From positions 62,001 through 126,000 of the forward strand of contig NZ_CAMYKO010000004.1 of assembly GCF_947259025.1 (NCBI RefSeq): DNA of 64,000 nucleotides. The letters are read 5' to 3'. The stretch is from an uncultured Methylophaga sp. GTDB lineage: Bacteria > Pseudomonadota > Gammaproteobacteria > Nitrosococcales > Methylophagaceae. The first letter of the stretch is position 1. Every line of letters begins with the position of its first letter. Shown one piece after another: positions 19,543 to 29,684 of this stretch. Made by a program: the position numbers and the translations under genes. The notes beneath the pieces are model-generated. The model worked only from the letters and a program-made list of their open reading frames with translations. It was not told the DNA's origin and ran no database searches.

Positions 19543-20118
19543 TCAGGGTTTCTCCGCCACCAGCATCGCCTGATTTCGCCAGCCCTGATTATGAGCACCA
19601 AGCAAGGATTCCTCCCTGAACACTCTCAAATTCAGACCGGCAAACAAAGACAGGAGTTCATTGTCAGCCAGTAAATAATCCGGATTGCCTGGTCCCTGCG
19701 GGAACACCTTGTCCCGGCAGTAGGTCTGGTAAAACAGCAAGCCGCCGGGCCTGAGCGCGGCCATCAGGGCCGGTGCCATTTCCCTGGCCAGAAAATGCGT
19801 GACCACCAGGACATCTAAACTGTGCTTTTCCGGAAACTCCCGCTCTACATCAGCCACCCGGGCATCAATATCCAAACCCTGCGCCGCTGCTTCAGCACTC
19901 AGTTTATTGATGGCAACCGGGGAAATATCGCGGCTGATCACACTCAGCCCGGCCTTAGCCAGAAACAGGCTATTGGCACCCAAGCCGCAGGCGAGATCCA
20001 TGGCTACGCCATTGGCCGGCAACAGGTGGCCATTTTGCTGCAACACCTCGGCCGCCTCAGCCAATTGCGTCTGCTGATCGCGGTAACGTCGATCCCACTT
20101 TTGCTGCAGTTCACTCAT
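19543..20118 (-). CDS. Class I SAM-dependent methyltransferase (TehB-like)
   Basis: The 191-residue protein contains the SAM-binding glycine motif MDLACGLGANSLFLAKAG near residue 40, then VISRDISPVAINKL and DVLVVTHFLAREMAPALMAALRPGGLLFYQTY, the usual seven-strand methyltransferase order. It resembles small TehB-type enzymes; the substrate cannot be told from sequence. Its ATG directly abuts the trkH stop, so it is the last gene of the long miaB-to-trkH operon. Confidence 0.82.
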   Translation of the reverse strand: MSELQQKWDRRYRDQQTQLAEAAEVLQQNGHLLPANGVAMDLACGLGANSLFLAKAGLSVISRDISPVAINKLSAEAAAQGLDIDARVADVEREFPEKHSLDVLVVTHFLAREMAPALMAALRPGGLLFYQTYCRDKVFPQGPGNPDYLLADNELLSLFAGLNLRVFREESLLGAHNQGWRNQAMLVAEKP

Positions 20119-21570
20119 TCAGCGGCGCCAGAATGCCGGAGTCAGCACCACCAGCAAGGTGAAAATTTCCAGCCGCCCCAGCAACATGGCCATGCACAAT
20201 ACCCACTTCGACGGTGAGTTGATATCACCGAAGTTAGCGCCGACTTCGCCCAGCCCCGGCCCCAGGTTGTTAAGACAGGCGGTCACGGCCGAGAACGAGG
20301 TCACCACATCCAGCCCGGTCGACATCAAAAACAGATGCATCATGGTGAAGCAGAATACGTACATGGCAAAAAAGCCCCAGACCGCGCCGACGACCTTGGC
20401 CGGCAAGGCCTTGCCATTGATCTTGATGGCAAACACGGCATTAGGATGAATCAAACGCAGGATCTCACGATAGCCTTGTTTGAACAGCAACATAATGCGG
20501 ATCACCTTGATGCCGCCGCCGGTGGAAAAGGCACAGCCACCGATGTAACTCGCCATCAGCAGCAGGATCGGTAAAAAGCCCGGCCACAGGTAATAATCGG
20601 TGGTGGTAAAGCCCGCCGTGGTGCCAATGGAGACCGCCTGGAACACGCCTTGATGCACGGCAGTCCACAGGTCATCAAAGGTATCACTGAAATACAGGTA
20701 ACTTGAAGTCACCACCGAAATAAAGGCCAGAATCCCCAGGTAAGTGCGCAGCTCCGAGTCACGCCAGTAATGCTTGATTGACCGGTGTCGCCAGGCCAGA
20801 AAGTGCAGCGAGAAGTTCATCCCGGAGATCAGCATAAAGGCCACTGCGATCATTTCAACCGTGGCACTGTTGAAAAAGCCCATGCTGGCATCGTGGGTGG
20901 AAAAACCACCGATAGCGACCGTGGAAAAACTATGGCCAATGGCATCAAACCAGCTCATGCCGGCCCATTTATAGGCGATGGCGCAGGCGATGGTAAGGGA
21001 CAGATAGATATACCAGAGCGCCTTGGCAGTTTCGGTGATACGCGGGGTCAGTTTGGAGTCTTTCATCGGCCCCGGCGTTTCGGCACGATAAAGCTGCATG
21101 CCCCCCACGCCCAACAGTGGCAGGATGGCGACGGCCAGTACTACGATCCCCATGCCGCCCAGCCACTGCAGAAACTGGCGATAAAACAACACGGCCTTAG
21201 GCAGTGTATCGAGCCCGGTCAGCACTGTCGCCCCGGTGGTGGTCAACCCTGACATTGACTCAAATACCGCGTCGGTAAACGACATCTTGGGGACTTCGGT
21301 CAGGAAAAACGGCAGAGAGCCCGACAGGCCCAGCGCAATCCAGAACATCACTACGACGATAAAGCCGTCACGGATTTTGAGTTCTTTACGATGATTCCGC
21401 GCCGGCAGCCAGAAACACAGACCGATGGTCAGCAGCAGAAAGAAGGCCGAGATAAAGGCCTGGCTAGCCCCGTCACCATAATACCAGGACACCAGAACCG
21501 GTGGCAGCATGGTAATACTGAACAGGGTCAGTAAAATCCCTAAAATGCGCTGAATCGTCAGAAATTGCAT
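20119..21570 (-). CDS. trkH: Trk-type potassium uptake protein TrkH
   Basis: TrkH is the pore subunit of a potassium (and coupled cation) uptake system in the inner membrane. The 483-residue length equals that of E. coli TrkH. Repeated membrane-pore-membrane units carry selectivity-filter regions such as MSGLTTTGATVL, FSTVAIGGFSTHD, SIGTTAGFTTTDY and NNLGPGLGEV. It begins 12 bases after lnt. The regulatory partner TrkA is not in the window. Confidence 0.93.
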   Translation of the reverse strand: MQFLTIQRILGILLTLFSITMLPPVLVSWYYGDGASQAFISAFFLLLTIGLCFWLPARNHRKELKIRDGFIVVVMFWIALGLSGSLPFFLTEVPKMSFTDAVFESMSGLTTTGATVLTGLDTLPKAVLFYRQFLQWLGGMGIVVLAVAILPLLGVGGMQLYRAETPGPMKDSKLTPRITETAKALWYIYLSLTIACAIAYKWAGMSWFDAIGHSFSTVAIGGFSTHDASMGFFNSATVEMIAVAFMLISGMNFSLHFLAWRHRSIKHYWRDSELRTYLGILAFISVVTSSYLYFSDTFDDLWTAVHQGVFQAVSIGTTAGFTTTDYYLWPGFLPILLLMASYIGGCAFSTGGGIKVIRIMLLFKQGYREILRLIHPNAVFAIKINGKALPAKVVGAVWGFFAMYVFCFTMMHLFLMSTGLDVVTSFSAVTACLNNLGPGLGEVGANFGDINSPSKWVLCMAMLLGRLEIFTLLVVLTPAFWRR

Positions 21571-21582
21571 CGAAGTCTTAAA

Positions 21583-23061
21583 TTACACAGAATTTTTTGG
21601 TCGATAATACGCCCACAGCAGCAACATCAACAACGACAGCAGCCAGATTGGCCATCGCTGCAGAGTGACATAAGGCGTCTCGCCTGTCCGTGGCTGGATT
21701 GAGCTTGTCAATGCGGCCTTTTCAAACTGCGGGGTTTGCGCCATCACCCGGCCCTTGAAATCGACAAAGGCGGAAATACCGTTGGTGGTGGCCCTGACCA
21801 GTGGCCGACCGGTTTCCAGCGCCCGGCTGCGGGAAATCTGCAAATGCTGATGCGGGGCAAAGGAATCGCCATACCAGGCATTATTGGTGGCATTCACCAA
21901 TAGCCCCGCTTCCGGCACAGTCTGCAACACTTCGCTGGAAAACACGTCTTCATAGCAAATGGATATACCGACTTTGTGCCCCGCCGCTTCCAGCAATGGC
22001 TGTCCGGCAGGGCCCGGCACAAAGGCCGACATCGGCAGATTGAAAAAGGCAATCAGGCCCCGTAACCATTCAAACGGCACGTAGTCACCAAACGGCACCA
22101 AGTGCTGTTTGTGATAAAAACCTTTAGTGTCACCAGCAACCATCATGCTGTTGTAGTAGCTGACGCCATCATCATCACGCACCGGCAGCCCCAGCAGAAT
22201 ATCGCTGTTATTGTCGCGGGCTTCCTCGGTCAGCGGCGTCAGATAGAAGTCTTCCAGCTGGTGATAAAAGGCCGGCAGCGCATTTTCCGGCCACACTATC
22301 AGGTCGCTGTCCCAGTGCTGACGGGTCATGGTCTGATATAGCGCCAAGGTATTCACCAACTGCTCCGGCTGCCATTTGATTTGTTGAGGCACATTGCCTT
22401 GAATAATGGTGGTGGCCACGGGCTCACCACTTGCCCGGGTCCAGTCCAGCGGCTTAAGTGCCTGTCCCGCGCCCCAGAGCAACAGTAAGGGTAACAGCCA
22501 CAAAACCCGTCTTTGCTGCCAGACGGTCAATAGCAGACCGGCAGTCAGGGCCACCAGCAGCGAGACGCCACTGATCCCGATTAAAGGCACAAAGCCGGCC
22601 AGTGGCCCTTCGATCTGGCTAACGCCAAGTTCGAGCCAGGGAAAACCGCTGAGGAACCAGCCTTTGAACAATTCGAAACCAAGCCAGCCAGCCGGCAACA
22701 GCAATAGCCAGTCTCTGGTTGAAAGCATGCCGGGGCTGAGTTTTTTGACCAGCCAGCCCAATCCCGCCAGGTAGAGCGAGAGAATAGCAACAAACAGAAA
22801 AGTCAGGATCGAGGCCAGCAGCAGGCCAGACTGACCAAACACATGAATCGCGACAAAAACCCAGGAAACACCGACACCAAACAGGCCCAGGCCAAACAAC
22901 CAGCCCCGCCAGGCAGCCTGTTTAGGTGTCACCTGCTGCCAGCTCAGAAACAAGCCGGCCAGACTGAGAATAGCCAGCGGGTAGATGAAAAACGGGGCAA
23001 ATGCCAGCGGCATCAGGGCACCGGCGATCAGTGCCAATATGTTTCCTTTCCAGCCCTGCAT
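21583..23061 (-). CDS. lnt: Apolipoprotein N-acyltransferase
   Basis: Lnt adds the third acyl chain to the N-terminal cysteine of lipoproteins at the periplasmic face of the inner membrane. The 492-residue protein has about six N-terminal membrane helices, then a nitrilase domain with the catalytic glutamate in VWPENALPAF, PFGDYVPFEWL, the catalytic cysteine in GISICYEDVF and NATNNAWYGDSFAPHQHLQ. One C-terminal helix follows. It lies 17 bases after corC, the conserved corC-lnt order. The window has several lipoproteins that would be substrates, including PilP, the M48 protease and the RND adaptor. Confidence 0.96.
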   Translation of the reverse strand: MQGWKGNILALIAGALMPLAFAPFFIYPLAILSLAGLFLSWQQVTPKQAAWRGWLFGLGLFGVGVSWVFVAIHVFGQSGLLLASILTFLFVAILSLYLAGLGWLVKKLSPGMLSTRDWLLLLPAGWLGFELFKGWFLSGFPWLELGVSQIEGPLAGFVPLIGISGVSLLVALTAGLLLTVWQQRRVLWLLPLLLLWGAGQALKPLDWTRASGEPVATTIIQGNVPQQIKWQPEQLVNTLALYQTMTRQHWDSDLIVWPENALPAFYHQLEDFYLTPLTEEARDNNSDILLGLPVRDDDGVSYYNSMMVAGDTKGFYHKQHLVPFGDYVPFEWLRGLIAFFNLPMSAFVPGPAGQPLLEAAGHKVGISICYEDVFSSEVLQTVPEAGLLVNATNNAWYGDSFAPHQHLQISRSRALETGRPLVRATTNGISAFVDFKGRVMAQTPQFEKAALTSSIQPRTGETPYVTLQRWPIWLLSLLMLLLWAYYRPKNSV

Positions 23062-23078
23062 GCTTAGCGCACTCCCTG

Positions 23079-23936
23079 TTATTCGGTTTCGGCTTCGAGT
23101 TCTTGCTCGGGTGGCAACACTATCATTTTCATCAGGTACAAACGCCGGTTGTCAGCGCGCAGCACGGTAAACTGGAAGCGCCCCACATTGATTTGCTCAC
23201 CGCGTTGCGGCAGGTGGCCAAACTGGTTCATCACATGACCGCCGACGGTATCAAAGTCTTCATCGCTCCATTCGGTGTCGAAATGCTCATTGAAGTCTTC
23301 TACCGTGGTCAGCGCCTTGATCGTGTAGGTGTCTTCGCTGCGCTGCAGGATCGGCGCATCATCATCAATATCGTGCTCATCTTCGATTTCACCGACGATT
23401 TGCTCCAACACGTTCTCGATAGTAATGATCCCGGCGACCCCACCATATTCATCCACCACGATGGCCATATGATTACGACGGGCACGAAATTCACGCAGCA
23501 GCACGTTGAGCCGTTTGCTTTCCGGAATAAACACCGCCGGTCGCAATAGTTCCCGCAGGTCAAACTTGAAATCCCCGCTGTTGACGACCGCCGCCAGCAG
23601 ATCTTTCGCCAGCAGAATGCCGATCACATCATCGCGATCATCGTCGATCACCGGAAACCGCGAATGCGCCGTTTCAGTGACCAGTTTCAGGGTTTCTTCC
23701 GCCGGTGCATCACGCGAGACCATGACCACCTGTGAACGCGGCAGCATAATATCGCGGGCCTGCATTTGCGAGACGCTGAGCGCGCCCTCGACAATCGATA
23801 ATGCCTCAGCATCAAGAATGTGACGCTCGGAGGCGGAACGAATTAATTCAATCAGTTGATCCTGATCCTGGGGTTCCAGGAACAGGTTGCTCAGTTTTCG
23901 TACCCAGGACGGACTACTCGGTCGACCTTCGCTCAT
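23079..23936 (-). CDS. corC: CorC/HlyC-family CBS domain protein
   Basis: The 285-residue cytoplasmic protein has two CBS domains ([18 protein letters not shown] to [11 protein letters not shown], and [12 protein letters not shown] to [18 protein letters not shown]) and a C-terminal CorC_HlyC domain ending in [10 protein letters not shown]. Members are linked to magnesium and cobalt efflux or to lipoprotein and ribosome quality pathways through the shared operon with ybeY and lnt. It lacks the N-terminal membrane domain of larger paralogues. It overlaps ybeY by four bases. Confidence 0.93.
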   Translation of the reverse strand: MSEGRPSSPSWVRKLSNLFLEPQDQDQLIELIRSASERHILDAEALSIVEGALSVSQMQARDIMLPRSQVVMVSRDAPAEETLKLVTETAHSRFPVIDDDRDDVIGILLAKDLLAAVVNSGDFKFDLRELLRPAVFIPESKRLNVLLREFRARRNHMAIVVDEYGGVAGIITIENVLEQIVGEIEDEHDIDDDAPILQRSEDTYTIKALTTVEDFNEHFDTEWSDEDFDTVGGHVMNQFGHLPQRGEQINVGRFQFTVLRADNRRLYLMKMIVLPPEQELEAETE

Positions 23937-24400
23937 GAATCAGTTACTCCCGGCGACTGATAGGGATTAGCAATGTTAATAGACTGCAGGATGTGAATTT
24001 CCAGCGCTTCCATCTGCTCAGCTTCGTCGTCTTCAATATGATCGTAGCCCAGCAGATGCAGACAGCCATGAACCACCATATGCGCCCAGTGCTCATCAAC
24101 GGCCTTGCCCTGCTCGGCGGCTTCGCGCTCAACGACCTGCAGGCAAATCACCAGGTCACCCAGCAATCTGGGCTCGAGTTCAATCGGCGCCTCGAAGGGA
24201 AACGACAACACATTGGTGGGGCCGGTTTTGCCGCGATACTCGCTGTTAAGCTCGGCACTTTCTTCGCTATCAACCAGGCGAATACTGAGCTCGCAGTCTT
24301 CTTCGACTTGCGCCAGCGCTGCCTCAGCCCAGTTCTGAAACTGCTCGACATCGGGCGTTTCGCCGCTACAGGCGTGCTGAAAATCCACGATCACGGTCAT
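23933..24400 (-). CDS. ybeY: Endoribonuclease YbeY
   Basis: YbeY is a metal-dependent RNase involved in 16S rRNA 3' maturation and ribosome quality control. The 155-residue protein carries the zinc motif [11 protein letters not shown] and [10 protein letters not shown], both family signatures. It overlaps ybeZ upstream and corC downstream by four bases each, which fits their shared function and translational coupling. Confidence 0.96.
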   Translation of the reverse strand: MTVIVDFQHACSGETPDVEQFQNWAEAALAQVEEDCELSIRLVDSEESAELNSEYRGKTGPTNVLSFPFEAPIELEPRLLGDLVICLQVVEREAAEQGKAVDEHWAHMVVHGCLHLLGYDHIEDDEAEQMEALEIHILQSINIANPYQSPGVTDS

Positions 24401-25374
24401 GACGGTTTATTGGCCTTATCGTAGGCCATAATAATTTTCTGCACCAGTTGATGACGCACCACGTCCTTAGCCTGGAAGAAGGTAAAGCCGATGCCCTCGA
24501 CATCCTTCAATACTTCAATGGCATGGCGCAGACCCGATTTCTGATTGCCCGGCAGGTCAATCTGGGTAATATCGCCGGTGATCACGGCAGTCGAGTTATA
24601 GCCCATGCGGGTCAGGAACATCTTCATCTGCTCGATGGTGGTGTTCTGTGCCTCGTCCAGAATAATGAAGGATTCATTCAGCGTGCGGCCACGCATATAG
24701 GCCAGTGGCGCCACCTCGATGACATTACGTTCCATCAACTTGGCGACGCGTTCAAAGCCCAGCATTTCATAAAGGGCATCAAACAGGGGCCGAAGGTAAG
24801 GATCGACTTTCTGAGCCAGATCGCCAGGCAGAAAGCCCAGTCGTTCACCGGCCTCCACCGCCGGTCTGACCAGCACAATACGACGGGCAAAATCACGCTC
24901 CAGTGCTTCCACGGCGCAGGCCACCGCCAGATAGGTCTTACCGGTACCGGCCGGACCGACACCGAAGTTAATATCATGAGTCATGATCCGGCGCAGATAC
25001 GCCTGCTGATTATCACCACGGGCCTTGATCAGACCGCGCTTGGTTTTAATGACGACCTCTTTATCCGGCTCGCTGAACGACGAGGTATCCTCGCCGCCAC
25101 TGTCGCGAATGGCGAGGTGGATTTGTTCGGGCTGTAAAACATGGTCAGCGGTATCGGCATAGAGGTCATGAATCACCTCCTGCACCAGAATCAGCACATC
25201 GGCCGGGCCGATGATCTGAAATTTGATCCCGCGGTTATTAATCTCGACGCCAAAGCCACGTTCAAGCATTCTTATATGCTCGTCCAGATGGCCGCAAAGG
25301 TTGGCAAGTCGGGGATTATCGGCGGGACTCAGTTCGAAGCTGACGCTATCGAGCGAATGAGTAGAATTGGTCAC
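24397..25374 (-). CDS. ybeZ: PhoH-family ATPase YbeZ
   Basis: The 325-residue protein has an N-terminal KH-like region and a PhoH ATPase domain with Walker [14 protein letters not shown], the [11 protein letters not shown] Walker B and GDITQIDLP. YbeZ partners with YbeY in rRNA metabolism. The name PhoH refers to E. coli phosphate-starvation induction of a relative; no Pho box is seen here. It starts 16 bases after miaB and overlaps ybeY by four bases. Confidence 0.94.
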   Translation of the reverse strand: MTNSTHSLDSVSFELSPADNPRLANLCGHLDEHIRMLERGFGVEINNRGIKFQIIGPADVLILVQEVIHDLYADTADHVLQPEQIHLAIRDSGGEDTSSFSEPDKEVVIKTKRGLIKARGDNQQAYLRRIMTHDINFGVGPAGTGKTYLAVACAVEALERDFARRIVLVRPAVEAGERLGFLPGDLAQKVDPYLRPLFDALYEMLGFERVAKLMERNVIEVAPLAYMRGRTLNESFIILDEAQNTTIEQMKMFLTRMGYNSTAVITGDITQIDLPGNQKSGLRHAIEVLKDVEGIGFTFFQAKDVVRHQLVQKIIMAYDKANKPS

Positions 25375-25390
25375 TATGGGTTCCGAATGT

Positions 25391-26731
25391 TTATGCTGTC
25401 ACGCTATCAGTTAGCAATTCACCGCGCAAGGAATTGCTGTGGGCTTCTTCGATGAGCACATCGACAAACTGGCCAACCAGGGAGGTATCGCCCTGAAAGT
25501 TAACCACGCGGTTGTTTTCGGTGCGGCCGGCCATATCACCACCACCCCGATGCGCTTCTCGTTCGACCAGGATTTTCTGGGTGGTGCCGACCATGGCTTT
25601 GGCATGCATATCTTCCAGCTCACGCAGGCGATCCTGCATGATTTGCAGTCTTTCTTTTTTGACATCTTCCGGCACTGAGTCATGGAAGGCGGCGGCCGGC
25701 GTACCGGGACGGGCACTGTAAATAAAGCTGAAGGAATGATCGAACTCAACTTCATTGATGAGATCCATGGTCGCTTCAAAGTCGGCCTCGGTCTCATTGG
25801 GAAAGCCGATAATAAAGTCACTGGACATGCTCAGTTCAGGGCGCACTTGCTTGAGACGGCGGATTTTCTCCAGATATTCCTTCGCAGTATGGCCGCGCTT
25901 CATCATCGCCAGAATGCGATCGGAGCCCGACTGCACCGGCAGATGCAAATGATTGACCAGCTCCGGCACTTCGCCGAAAGCCTCAATCAGGCTGTCGGAA
26001 AACTCCACCGGGTGTGAAGTGGTAAAGCGGATGCGCTCAATGCCCTCAATCGCTGAGACATAATGAATTAATAGAGCGAGATCGGCGGTTTCTTCACCTT
26101 CAATAACACCCTGGTAGGCATTGACATTCTGCCCCAGCAGGTTCACTTCCCGCACCCCCTGCGCCGCCAGTTGACGGATTTCGCGCAGAATCGGCCCCAC
26201 CGGCCGGCTGACTTCTTCGCCACGGGTATAGGGCACCACGCAGAAAGTGCAGTACTTGCTGCAGCCTTCCATCACTGAAACAAAGGCGGTCGGCCCGTCA
26301 GCACGCGGGGCCGGCAGATTGTCGAACTTCTCGATTTCCGGGAAGGAAATATCAATGCTGGGTTTACGGCTGATTTTGACTTCTTCCAGCATCGCCGGCA
26401 GCCGGTGCAGGGTCTGCGGACCAAACACCAGATCGACGTAGGGCGCACGCTTGCGAATCGCTTCGCCTTCCTGACTGGCGACACAGCCACCGACCCCTAT
26501 AACGAGGTTAGGCTTTTTATCTTTCCAGCGCTTCCAGCGACCCAGCTGATGAAAGACTTTTTCCTGCGCTTTCTCACGGATCGAACAGGTGTTCAGCAGC
26601 AGCACATCAGCCTCTTCGGCGATGTCGGTCGGCTCCAGTTGGTGAGAGTCTGCAAGCACCTCCGCCATCTTGTTCGAGTCGTACTCGTTCATCTGACAGC
26701 CGAAGGTTCTGATATAAAGTTTGCCAGCCAT
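25391..26731 (-). CDS. miaB: tRNA-2-methylthio-N6-dimethylallyladenosine synthase MiaB
   Basis: MiaB adds the methylthio group to isopentenyl-A37 in tRNAs reading UNN codons. The 446-residue radical-SAM protein begins [19 protein letters not shown]. It has the auxiliary iron-sulfur cluster cysteines ([27 protein letters not shown]), the radical-SAM CSKYCTFC, and a C-terminal TRAM domain. The ATG at 26731 gives the conserved start; the open frame to 26758 adds nine unsupported residues. It is the first gene of a seven-gene operon and is divergent from radC. Confidence 0.96.
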   Translation of the reverse strand: MAGKLYIRTFGCQMNEYDSNKMAEVLADSHQLEPTDIAEEADVLLLNTCSIREKAQEKVFHQLGRWKRWKDKKPNLVIGVGGCVASQEGEAIRKRAPYVDLVFGPQTLHRLPAMLEEVKISRKPSIDISFPEIEKFDNLPAPRADGPTAFVSVMEGCSKYCTFCVVPYTRGEEVSRPVGPILREIRQLAAQGVREVNLLGQNVNAYQGVIEGEETADLALLIHYVSAIEGIERIRFTTSHPVEFSDSLIEAFGEVPELVNHLHLPVQSGSDRILAMMKRGHTAKEYLEKIRRLKQVRPELSMSSDFIIGFPNETEADFEATMDLINEVEFDHSFSFIYSARPGTPAAAFHDSVPEDVKKERLQIMQDRLRELEDMHAKAMVGTTQKILVEREAHRGGGDMAGRTENNRVVNFQGDTSLVGQFVDVLIEEAHSNSLRGELLTDSVTA

Positions 26732-26796
26732 AAAATTGCTTAGTGTAAAAGGGCGCACAGGATACTATTTTTTCGCTGTTTAGTATAGACAAGTGT

Positions 26797-26825
26797 TTGT
26801 TTTTACTAACAACAGCAAATATAGT
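26797..26825 (+). promoter_or_regulatory. Candidate sigma-70 promoter of radC
   Basis: TTGTTT (26797-26802) and TATAGT (26820-26825) are separated by 17 bases, ending 31 bases before the radC ATG. Confidence 0.5.
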
Positions 26826-26856
26826 GTTAAGCAGTTGAATGACAAGGATGTGAATC

Positions 26857-27531
26857 ATGGCAATCAAGGACTGGCCTGCCGATGATCGCCCGCGCGAAAA
26901 GCTGCTTAATTCGGGTGCTCAGGCTTTATCAGATGCCGAATTACTGGCGATTTTCCTGCGTACCGGGGTGAGCGGCCTGTCGGCCGTCGATCTGGCCCGG
27001 CAATTACTCAATCAGTTTGGCAGCCTGCGGGCCCTGCTGGAAGCCGATAAAACCACGTTTTGTGGCGGTCACGGCCTGGGTCAGGCCAAATTTGTGCAAC
27101 TGCAGGCGGTGCTGGAAATGGGACGCCGCCACCTGGAATCAACCTTGACCCGCGGTGATGCCTTTACCGACTGTGACACCACCCAACGTTATCTGAAGCA
27201 GCGATTGCGCCCCTATGCCTTTGAGGTCTTTGCCTGTCTGTTTCTGGATAACCAGCACCGGCTGATTCATTTTGAGGAACTGTTTCGCGGCACCATTGAC
27301 GGTGCCAGTGTTTATCCCCGCGAAATCGTTAAACAGGCGCTGGCGCATAATGCGGCGGCGGTGATCCTGGCGCATAACCATCCATCCGGCGTGGCCGAAC
27401 CCAGCCAGGCCGATATTCAGATCACCAGGCGTATCCAGTCGGCGTTGCAACTGGTCGATATCCGGGTTCTGGATCACATTATTGTGGGTGATGCTGAGAC
27501 CACCTCGCTGGCGCAGCAGGGTCAGCTATAA
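26857..27531 (+). CDS. radC: RadC-family JAB-domain protein
   Basis: The 224-residue protein has an N-terminal helix-hairpin-helix region ([14 protein letters not shown], then [16 protein letters not shown]) and a C-terminal JAMM metalloprotease-like domain with the metal motif [14 protein letters not shown]. Despite the name, a repair role is not established for RadC proteins. The ATG follows AAGGATG. Its end overlaps the convergent PepSY gene by six bases. Confidence 0.93.
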   Translation: MAIKDWPADDRPREKLLNSGAQALSDAELLAIFLRTGVSGLSAVDLARQLLNQFGSLRALLEADKTTFCGGHGLGQAKFVQLQAVLEMGRRHLESTLTRGDAFTDCDTTQRYLKQRLRPYAFEVFACLFLDNQHRLIHFEELFRGTIDGASVYPREIVKQALAHNAAAVILAHNHPSGVAEPSQADIQITRRIQSALQLVDIRVLDHIIVGDAETTSLAQQGQL

Positions 27532-29094
27532 GTGACCGGCTTGCATTGTGATCGATTGTTTTGCCTCGCGTCTCAGCAAAAGTAACCCCAGCCCACCCAG
27601 TAACAAAGCAAACAACAGCAGGCCAAGACTGATAGCGGCCACCTGGGGGAAGCCAGCCTGCCAGAGTGATGCAATAACCGCTGTCATCAAGGTGCTGTCA
27701 ACCACCACTACTCCCAACAACAGCAATGCCGAGAGCACACAACTCCAGCCCAGGTAACGCAGATAGCGGCGGTTCAAATAGGCCATTACAACGGACAGCA
27801 ACAGCGTCAGGCCAAAGCCGGTCATCATCCATTCGCCGCGGTCGGTAAGCGCCACAGGTAATACCCGCTCCAGAAGAAAAGCCATGGCCGTAGCAGTAAT
27901 CGTGCCCATGGTTCCACCCAATGTCAGCCCACGCATAACGGCAAGCGTTCTAGCATGACGGGATTGTTTTTGTCGTTTGGTCATCCAAAGCAAATTACCG
28001 GCAACAATCATTGCGCATACGCCAATTGCCAGCAGGAAATAGAGCAGTCGCAAATCAACCCCGGCGTAATTCGCCATATGCAGGCTGAATAGCATATTGA
28101 CACCATCAGTAAACAGATTATGCTGCTGCGGATTCATCGCCTCAGGGAAGCTATCCGTTGATAGCTGGTAAAAGCGATCCACGCTTCTGGCAAAACTGCC
28201 GTTTTCCAGCACTGAAAAACCAATCAGCGCACTTTGATCACCATAATTCTGTATCGAAATGGTATGCACCGTAGTGTTGGCCTGTGCCTCAACTTTTTGC
28301 AGCAACGTATCCAAATCCGGCATTGATGCTGCCTGTTCGGTCATTTCTGCTTGATAGCTGGCAAAGCCGGCATCCTCCATCATGGTCTGCATATCGCCCT
28401 GATACAGGGTAATCATGGTGGTGATCTGGAAAATGATGCTCAGGTTAAACATTACCCCGGTCAGCGCATACATCAGGCCATAGGGCAGACTGATAACCCC
28501 CACCACAGTATGGATATCATTCACTTGCGAGCGGGTAGTGCTGTTATTGCGATAAAGGAAAAAGTTTTTAAACAGGTTTTTAAGCTGAATCACCAGGCCG
28601 GTCATCACCAGCACTAAAAAGAAAAAAGTGACGATACCGACAAGATACAAGCCCTGGGGCAACTTGAGGTTGAAGTGCAGTTGGTTAATAAAGTCAGCCA
28701 GTTGAAACGGCTCTGACGTCGACAGGGTCTCGCCACTGACCGGGTCAATCATCAGATGGACATGTTGGGCATGGTGTCCGCTTGCTTCCGGCAACGGTTC
28801 AAGCAACGGGAGTTCCATCCACAGATAGGGGGTGTGTTCTCCCGGAAGATGCAGTCTCAGCCTGTGGCTGGAATCAAAATCATATTGTGCAATCTTGTCC
28901 TCGACCACCTCATCAAGTGGAAGCGTCGCCTCACTGCCGCTTAACGGATAATGAGGCATTGTCGACCAGCGTTCGACTTCGGGATGAAACAGGGTGACAG
29001 CCCCCGCCCAGAAAATAATAAACAGCGGTACGGAAATAATCAGCCCTACCCAGCCATGAGCTTCAACAGCATGTCGGACAGTGCTGGCTTTCAC
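27526..29094 (-). CDS. PepSY-associated membrane protein (FpvG-like putative periplasmic iron reductase)
   Basis: The 522-residue inner-membrane protein has the PepSY-TM layout: an N-terminal helix in [21 protein letters not shown], two periplasmic PepSY-like regions, paired middle helices and a cluster of four C-terminal helices. Relatives such as FpvG in Pseudomonas reduce siderophore-bound iron in the periplasm. The two small upstream proteins match the partners usually found with it. It is the last gene of a four-gene operon and overlaps its upstream neighbour by four bases. Substrate and siderophore are unknown; no TonB-dependent siderophore receptor is adjacent. Confidence 0.75.
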   Translation of the reverse strand: MKASTVRHAVEAHGWVGLIISVPLFIIFWAGAVTLFHPEVERWSTMPHYPLSGSEATLPLDEVVEDKIAQYDFDSSHRLRLHLPGEHTPYLWMELPLLEPLPEASGHHAQHVHLMIDPVSGETLSTSEPFQLADFINQLHFNLKLPQGLYLVGIVTFFFLVLVMTGLVIQLKNLFKNFFLYRNNSTTRSQVNDIHTVVGVISLPYGLMYALTGVMFNLSIIFQITTMITLYQGDMQTMMEDAGFASYQAEMTEQAASMPDLDTLLQKVEAQANTTVHTISIQNYGDQSALIGFSVLENGSFARSVDRFYQLSTDSFPEAMNPQQHNLFTDGVNMLFSLHMANYAGVDLRLLYFLLAIGVCAMIVAGNLLWMTKRQKQSRHARTLAVMRGLTLGGTMGTITATAMAFLLERVLPVALTDRGEWMMTGFGLTLLLSVVMAYLNRRYLRYLGWSCVLSALLLLGVVVVDSTLMTAVIASLWQAGFPQVAAISLGLLLFALLLGGLGLLLLRREAKQSITMQAGHL

Positions 29095-29351
29095 GCAAAG
29101 ACTCCCAGCATAAATGCACCATTAATAGCCAGTGATATGACTAATAAAGTTCCGCAATACCACATGAGCCGACCGACTCCACTGGCACAATAAAACATCG
29201 TCATAATCACGCCCCAGAGAACAATGCCGCCAACAAAACCAAGCAACAGGTAAACCTCTCTGGGCAACGGCAAAAGGTAGGCCGTGTTGAGCATCAGGCT
29301 GAGACTGAGAGACAGACTGACGAAAAATCCCAGCAGGGTTTTAAGCCACAT
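29091..29351 (-). CDS. Small membrane protein, DUF3649-like
   Basis: The 86-residue protein has three predicted membrane segments (LLGFFVSLSLSLSLMLNTAYL, LLLGFVGGIVLWGVIMTMFY and LLVISLAINGAFML) and little else. Its size and location between a DUF3325-like protein and a PepSY reductase match the small DUF3649 membrane proteins of siderophore-iron uptake operons. It overlaps the upstream gene by 11 bases and the downstream gene by four, so coupled translation is likely. Function is not known to me. Confidence 0.65.
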   Translation of the reverse strand: MWLKTLLGFFVSLSLSLSLMLNTAYLLPLPREVYLLLGFVGGIVLWGVIMTMFYCASGVGRLMWYCGTLLVISLAINGAFMLGVFA

Positions 29352-29676
29352 AGTCCCCCCCGGACAAGGCCACCAGCAGCATCAGCACTGACAATGAAAC
29401 TATGACCAATGAAGGTCTGGTGCAATGCGGCATGCTGATAGCCAGCAGGATCCACACCATCATGACCACCACCGCAATGATCAAACAGGCCGTCAACCAC
29501 AGATAAACATGGCTCAACATCCATGCCGCACTCAGCATGGCAACAGAAAAAATAAGCCAGGCCAGGGGCTTGGGCAAAGGATGTCGTAAAATCCGCTGCT
29601 GCTGGGATGTGCAGTAAACAGGCACAGCGCCCAGCCAGGCCAGTTGTAAGGCGAGAATTTTTATTGCCAGTAGCAT
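29341..29676 (-). CDS. Small membrane protein, DUF3325-like
   Basis: The 111-residue protein has an N-terminal membrane segment, a short loop with SQQQRIL, then three more hydrophobic segments. This layout resembles DUF3325 proteins found beside PepSY iron-reduction genes. It starts eight bases after the cytochrome b gene and overlaps the next gene by 11 bases, placing it within the same operon. The family call rests on size, topology and context, so it is tentative. Confidence 0.6.
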   Translation of the reverse strand: MLLAIKILALQLAWLGAVPVYCTSQQQRILRHPLPKPLAWLIFSVAMLSAAWMLSHVYLWLTACLIIAVVVMMVWILLAISMPHCTRPSLVIVSLSVLMLLVALSGGDYVA

Positions 29677-29684
29677 CCTGCTAT

